A stretch of DNA of 41,816 nt from Thermomicrobiales bacterium. GTDB lineage: Bacteria > Chloroflexota > Chloroflexia > Thermomicrobiales > CADCWN01. Each line of letters starts with the position of its first letter. Position 1 is the first letter of the stretch. Of the stretch, positions 39,653-41,816 are shown piece after piece. The stretch is taken from positions 30,843 through 72,658 of the forward strand of contig JAUJMV010000020.1 of NCBI GenBank assembly GCA_030446685.1, read 5' to 3'. Below the pieces are notes generated by a model, which was given only the letters and a program-made list of their open reading frames with translations, searched no databases and was not told the origin of the DNA. The position numbers and the translations under genes are program-made.

Positions 39653-41677
39653 ATGTCGCCAACGATCAACATCGCCGGCCAACTGCTGCTCCTCGCGCTG
39701 ATCATCGGCGCGGGGGCCCTTTTCGCCGTCCGCACCGCACGCCTCTACCGCATCATGATGGCGGGCGCGCCGACGACGCGCCGGGGCGACGAGGGGACGC
39801 GCCTGCGGCGCTTCGCCACGATGGTCCTCGGGCAGAGCAAGATGTTCGAGAAGCCGGCGATCGGCGTGGCCCACTTCCTGATCTTCTGGGGCTTCCTCCT
39901 GCTGACCGTCAGCGTCGTCCAGATCATGCTCGAAGGGCTGCTCGGCGGCTTCAGCCTGCCGGCGATCGGCCGGGCGCGCTGGTTCATCGCCGCCAACGAC
40001 ATCATCGCCGCCCTGGTCATCGTCTCCCTCCTCTACGCCGCCTACCGCCGCCTCCGCGTCCGCCCCTGGCACCTGACGACCCAGCTCGACGCCTGGATCA
40101 TCCTCGGGGCGATCGGCGCCCACCTCACCGCGCTCCTCCTCGCCGAGGGCTTCGCCGCGGCGGCGTTCGGCAATGAGGGCTACCACTGGTCGCTGGCCGG
40201 CGCGGCGCTCGGCGGGCCGCTCGCCGCCCTTGGCCCGACCGGCGCGCGGATCGGTTATGTCGCCTTCTGGTGGGTCCATGTGCTGCTGATCCTCGGGCTG
40301 GTGACCTACATCCCGCTCAGCAAGCACTTCCACATCATCACCTCCCCGCTCAACGTCTACTTCCGCAGCACGCGGCCGAAGGGGGAACTGCCGAAGATCG
40401 AGAACATCGAGGAGGCCGAGCACTTCGGCGTCGGCCAGGTCCAGCAGTTCACCTGGAAGGACATCCTCGACGGCTACGCCTGCACCGAGTGCGGGCGCTG
40501 CACCGCGGCCTGCCCGGCGACCCTGACCGGCAAGCCGCTCGACCCGAAGAAGATCATCGTGGACACCCGCCTCGCCACCTACGCGCAGGCCGGCGTGCGG
40601 ATGCTCGGGCGCCGGGAGACGCGCGCGATCACCCCGGAGACGCCGCTGATCGGCGGGCTGATCGGTGATGACGAGCTCTGGAGTTGCACCACCTGCATGG
40701 CCTGCATCGAAGCCTGCCCGGTGGCGATCGAGCATGTGCCGAAGATCGTCGACATGCGCCGCAACCTGGTGCTGGAGGAGACGCGCTTCCCGCCCGAACT
40801 GACCAAGGTCTTCAACAGCCTGGAGCGCAACAGCAACCCCTTCGGCCTGCGCGCGCGCACCCGCGCCGACTGGGCGAAGGGCCTCGGGCTGACGATCCTC
40901 GGCGAGCGCCCCGACGAGCCGGTCGACGTCCTCTACTGGGTCGGCTGCTACGGCTCGTTCGACGAGCGGAACGTGCGGGTCGCGCGCGCCCTCTCGCGCG
41001 TGCTGCGGGCCGCCGGGATCAACTTCGGCATCCTCGGCGTGGAGGAGGGCTGCACCGGCGACCCGGCGCGGCGGGCCGGCAACGAGTACCTCTACCAGGT
41101 GCTGGCGCAGGGCAACGTCGAGACGCTGCAGGGCTACGGCGTCAAGAAGATCGTCACCGCCTGCCCGCACTGCATGAACACGATCAAGAACGAGTACCCG
41201 CAGTTCGGCGGCGACTTCGAGGTCGTCCACCACAGCCAGTTCATCGCCGACCTGCTGAAATCGGGGCGGCTGAAGCTGGACGGGGGACTCGACAAGCGGG
41301 CGATCACCTTCCACGACCCCTGCTACCTCGGGCGCTACAACGACGTCTACGACGCCCCGCGCGAGGTCGTCAACGGGCTCGGCGCCGAGGTCACGGAGAT
41401 GCGCCGGTCGCGCAACAAGGCGCTCTGCTGCGGCGGCGGCGGGGCGCGCGCCCTGATGGAGGAGCGGATCGGCAAGAAGATGAGCCACAACCGGCTCGAC
41501 GACGTCCTCGAGACGGGCTGCGGCACCCTCGCCGCCGGCTGCCCCTTCTGCATCACCATGTTCGAGGACGCGATCGGCTCGACCGGCAACGCGGAGCGGG
41601 TGCAGGTCGAGGACCTCGCGGAACTCGTCGCGGCGCGGCTGCCGAAGGAATCGGCCGGCGCCGCCGCGGCCGACTGA
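39653..41677 (+). CDS. Membrane Fe-S oxidoreductase, EtfD/ETF:menaquinone oxidoreductase-like
   Basis: 674 residues. The N-terminal third has about five or six membrane helices (LLLLALIIGAGALFAV, HFLIFWGFLLLTVSVVQIML, and others to about 230) resembling the NarI-like cytochrome b domain of this family. Two 4Fe-4S motifs follow: CTECGRCTAACP (Cys 277, 280, 283, 287) and CTTCMACIEACP (Cys 345, 348, 351, 355). Two HdrD-like cysteine-rich regions follow: VGCYGS..., CPHCMNTIKNEYPQF and DPCYLGRYN, then ALCCGGGGAR with CPFC. Proteins of this architecture beside etfBA are EtfD or EMO enzymes that pass ETF electrons to menaquinone; that role is known for relatives and inferred here. ATG 39653 uses the repeat-derived ribosome-binding site. 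It completes the gcdH-ETF electron path. Confidence 0.88.
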   Translation: MSPTINIAGQLLLLALIIGAGALFAVRTARLYRIMMAGAPTTRRGDEGTRLRRFATMVLGQSKMFEKPAIGVAHFLIFWGFLLLTVSVVQIMLEGLLGGFSLPAIGRARWFIAANDIIAALVIVSLLYAAYRRLRVRPWHLTTQLDAWIILGAIGAHLTALLLAEGFAAAAFGNEGYHWSLAGAALGGPLAALGPTGARIGYVAFWWVHVLLILGLVTYIPLSKHFHIITSPLNVYFRSTRPKGELPKIENIEEAEHFGVGQVQQFTWKDILDGYACTECGRCTAACPATLTGKPLDPKKIIVDTRLATYAQAGVRMLGRRETRAITPETPLIGGLIGDDELWSCTTCMACIEACPVAIEHVPKIVDMRRNLVLEETRFPPELTKVFNSLERNSNPFGLRARTRADWAKGLGLTILGERPDEPVDVLYWVGCYGSFDERNVRVARALSRVLRAAGINFGILGVEEGCTGDPARRAGNEYLYQVLAQGNVETLQGYGVKKIVTACPHCMNTIKNEYPQFGGDFEVVHHSQFIADLLKSGRLKLDGGLDKRAITFHDPCYLGRYNDVYDAPREVVNGLGAEVTEMRRSRNKALCCGGGGARALMEERIGKKMSHNRLDDVLETGCGTLAAGCPFCITMFEDAIGSTGNAERVQVEDLAELVAARLPKESAGAAAAD

Positions 41678-41735
41678 GCCCGCCCAGCCTCGCCGCCCCG
41701 CCCCTCCGGGGGACAGAGTGGCCCGCCGGAGGTGG

Positions 41736-41764
41736 TTGACAAGCCGGGCGCAGTGCGCTAACGT
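41736..41764 (+). promoter_or_regulatory. Promoter for a gene beginning beyond the window
   Basis: TTGACA (41736-41741), 17 bases and TAACGT (41759-41764), followed by AAAGGAGG at 41790-41797, an excellent Shine-Dalgarno. No ATG or GTG appears at a suitable distance before the sequence ends, so the start probably lies just outside. Confidence 0.6.
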
Positions 41765-41816
41765 GCCGGACACACCGGACAGATTTCACAAAGGAGGCGC
41801 CGGACGCTGGGCGAGC

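Overview
This is a very GC-rich window with GTG/TTG starts, strong GGAGG ribosome-binding sites and short gaps between genes. Gene content (F420-type luciferase-like monooxygenase, glutaryl-CoA dehydrogenase with EtfBA and a membrane Fe-S EtfD-like partner, dipeptide importer, ADP-forming acyl-CoA synthetase, secreted proteins of a type I associate with Thermomicrobia-like bacteria) points to a chromosomal segment of an aerobic heterotrophic Chloroflexota. This is an inference; there is no rRNA or other marker here. No tRNA, rRNA, CRISPR array, prophage or classical insertion sequence was found.

Layout. 0-1 kb: a HigB/HigA-type toxin-antitoxin pair (-). 1-2 kb: an amidinotransferase-fold hydrolase (-). 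2.3-6.1 kb: a secreted HExxH protein, a small membrane protein, a frameshifted membrane protein and an Spx/ArsC-like redox gene with an in-frame TGA where the family has its redox Cys (+). 6.1-10.6 kb: an ion-channel-like protein, a small coiled-coil protein, an MFS transporter and a family 1 glycosyltransferase (-). 11-17 kb: a LigB-type dioxygenase, three alpha/beta hydrolases, an unknown protein and a rhodanese-like lipoprotein. 17-22.7 kb: a PAS histidine kinase, a YgjP-type metallopeptidase and an ABC exporter pair (-). 23-24.9 kb: recN in four reading-frame segments (+). 24.9-34.1 kb: a (-) block read from a near-consensus promoter at 34.4 kb: peptide-binding protein, two permeases (one broken by a 34-bp tandem duplication), ADP-forming acyl-CoA synthetase, amidohydrolase, zinc-ribbon protein, lipoprotein. 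34.6-41.7 kb: LLM oxidoreductase, glutaryl-CoA dehydrogenase, etfB, etfA, a DUF559 nuclease and an EtfD-like membrane oxidoreductase (+). This last group is a near-complete route from acyl-CoA to the quinone pool.

The most interesting signals lie outside ordinary genes. (1) The UGA of the Spx/ArsC-like gene is followed three bases later by an 11-bp stem-loop, where a bacterial SECIS element would sit, so a UxxC selenoprotein is possible. (2) Two about 212-bp elements with hairpin-forming terminal arms, plus a third lone arm, sit directly before etfA, the DUF559 gene and the EtfD-like gene. Each arm supplies the next gene's Shine-Dalgarno, and the DUF559 gene lies between inverted arms. (3) A separate 191-bp element with about 50-bp terminal inverted repeats follows the rhodanese gene. 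(4) Tandem heptamer repeats of differing sequence occur at several gene ends, often as inverted pairs. (5) There is an unusual density of single-base frameshifts (membrane protein, Spx-like gene, rhodanese, recN three times), so assembly error must be excluded before any biological reading of the broken genes.
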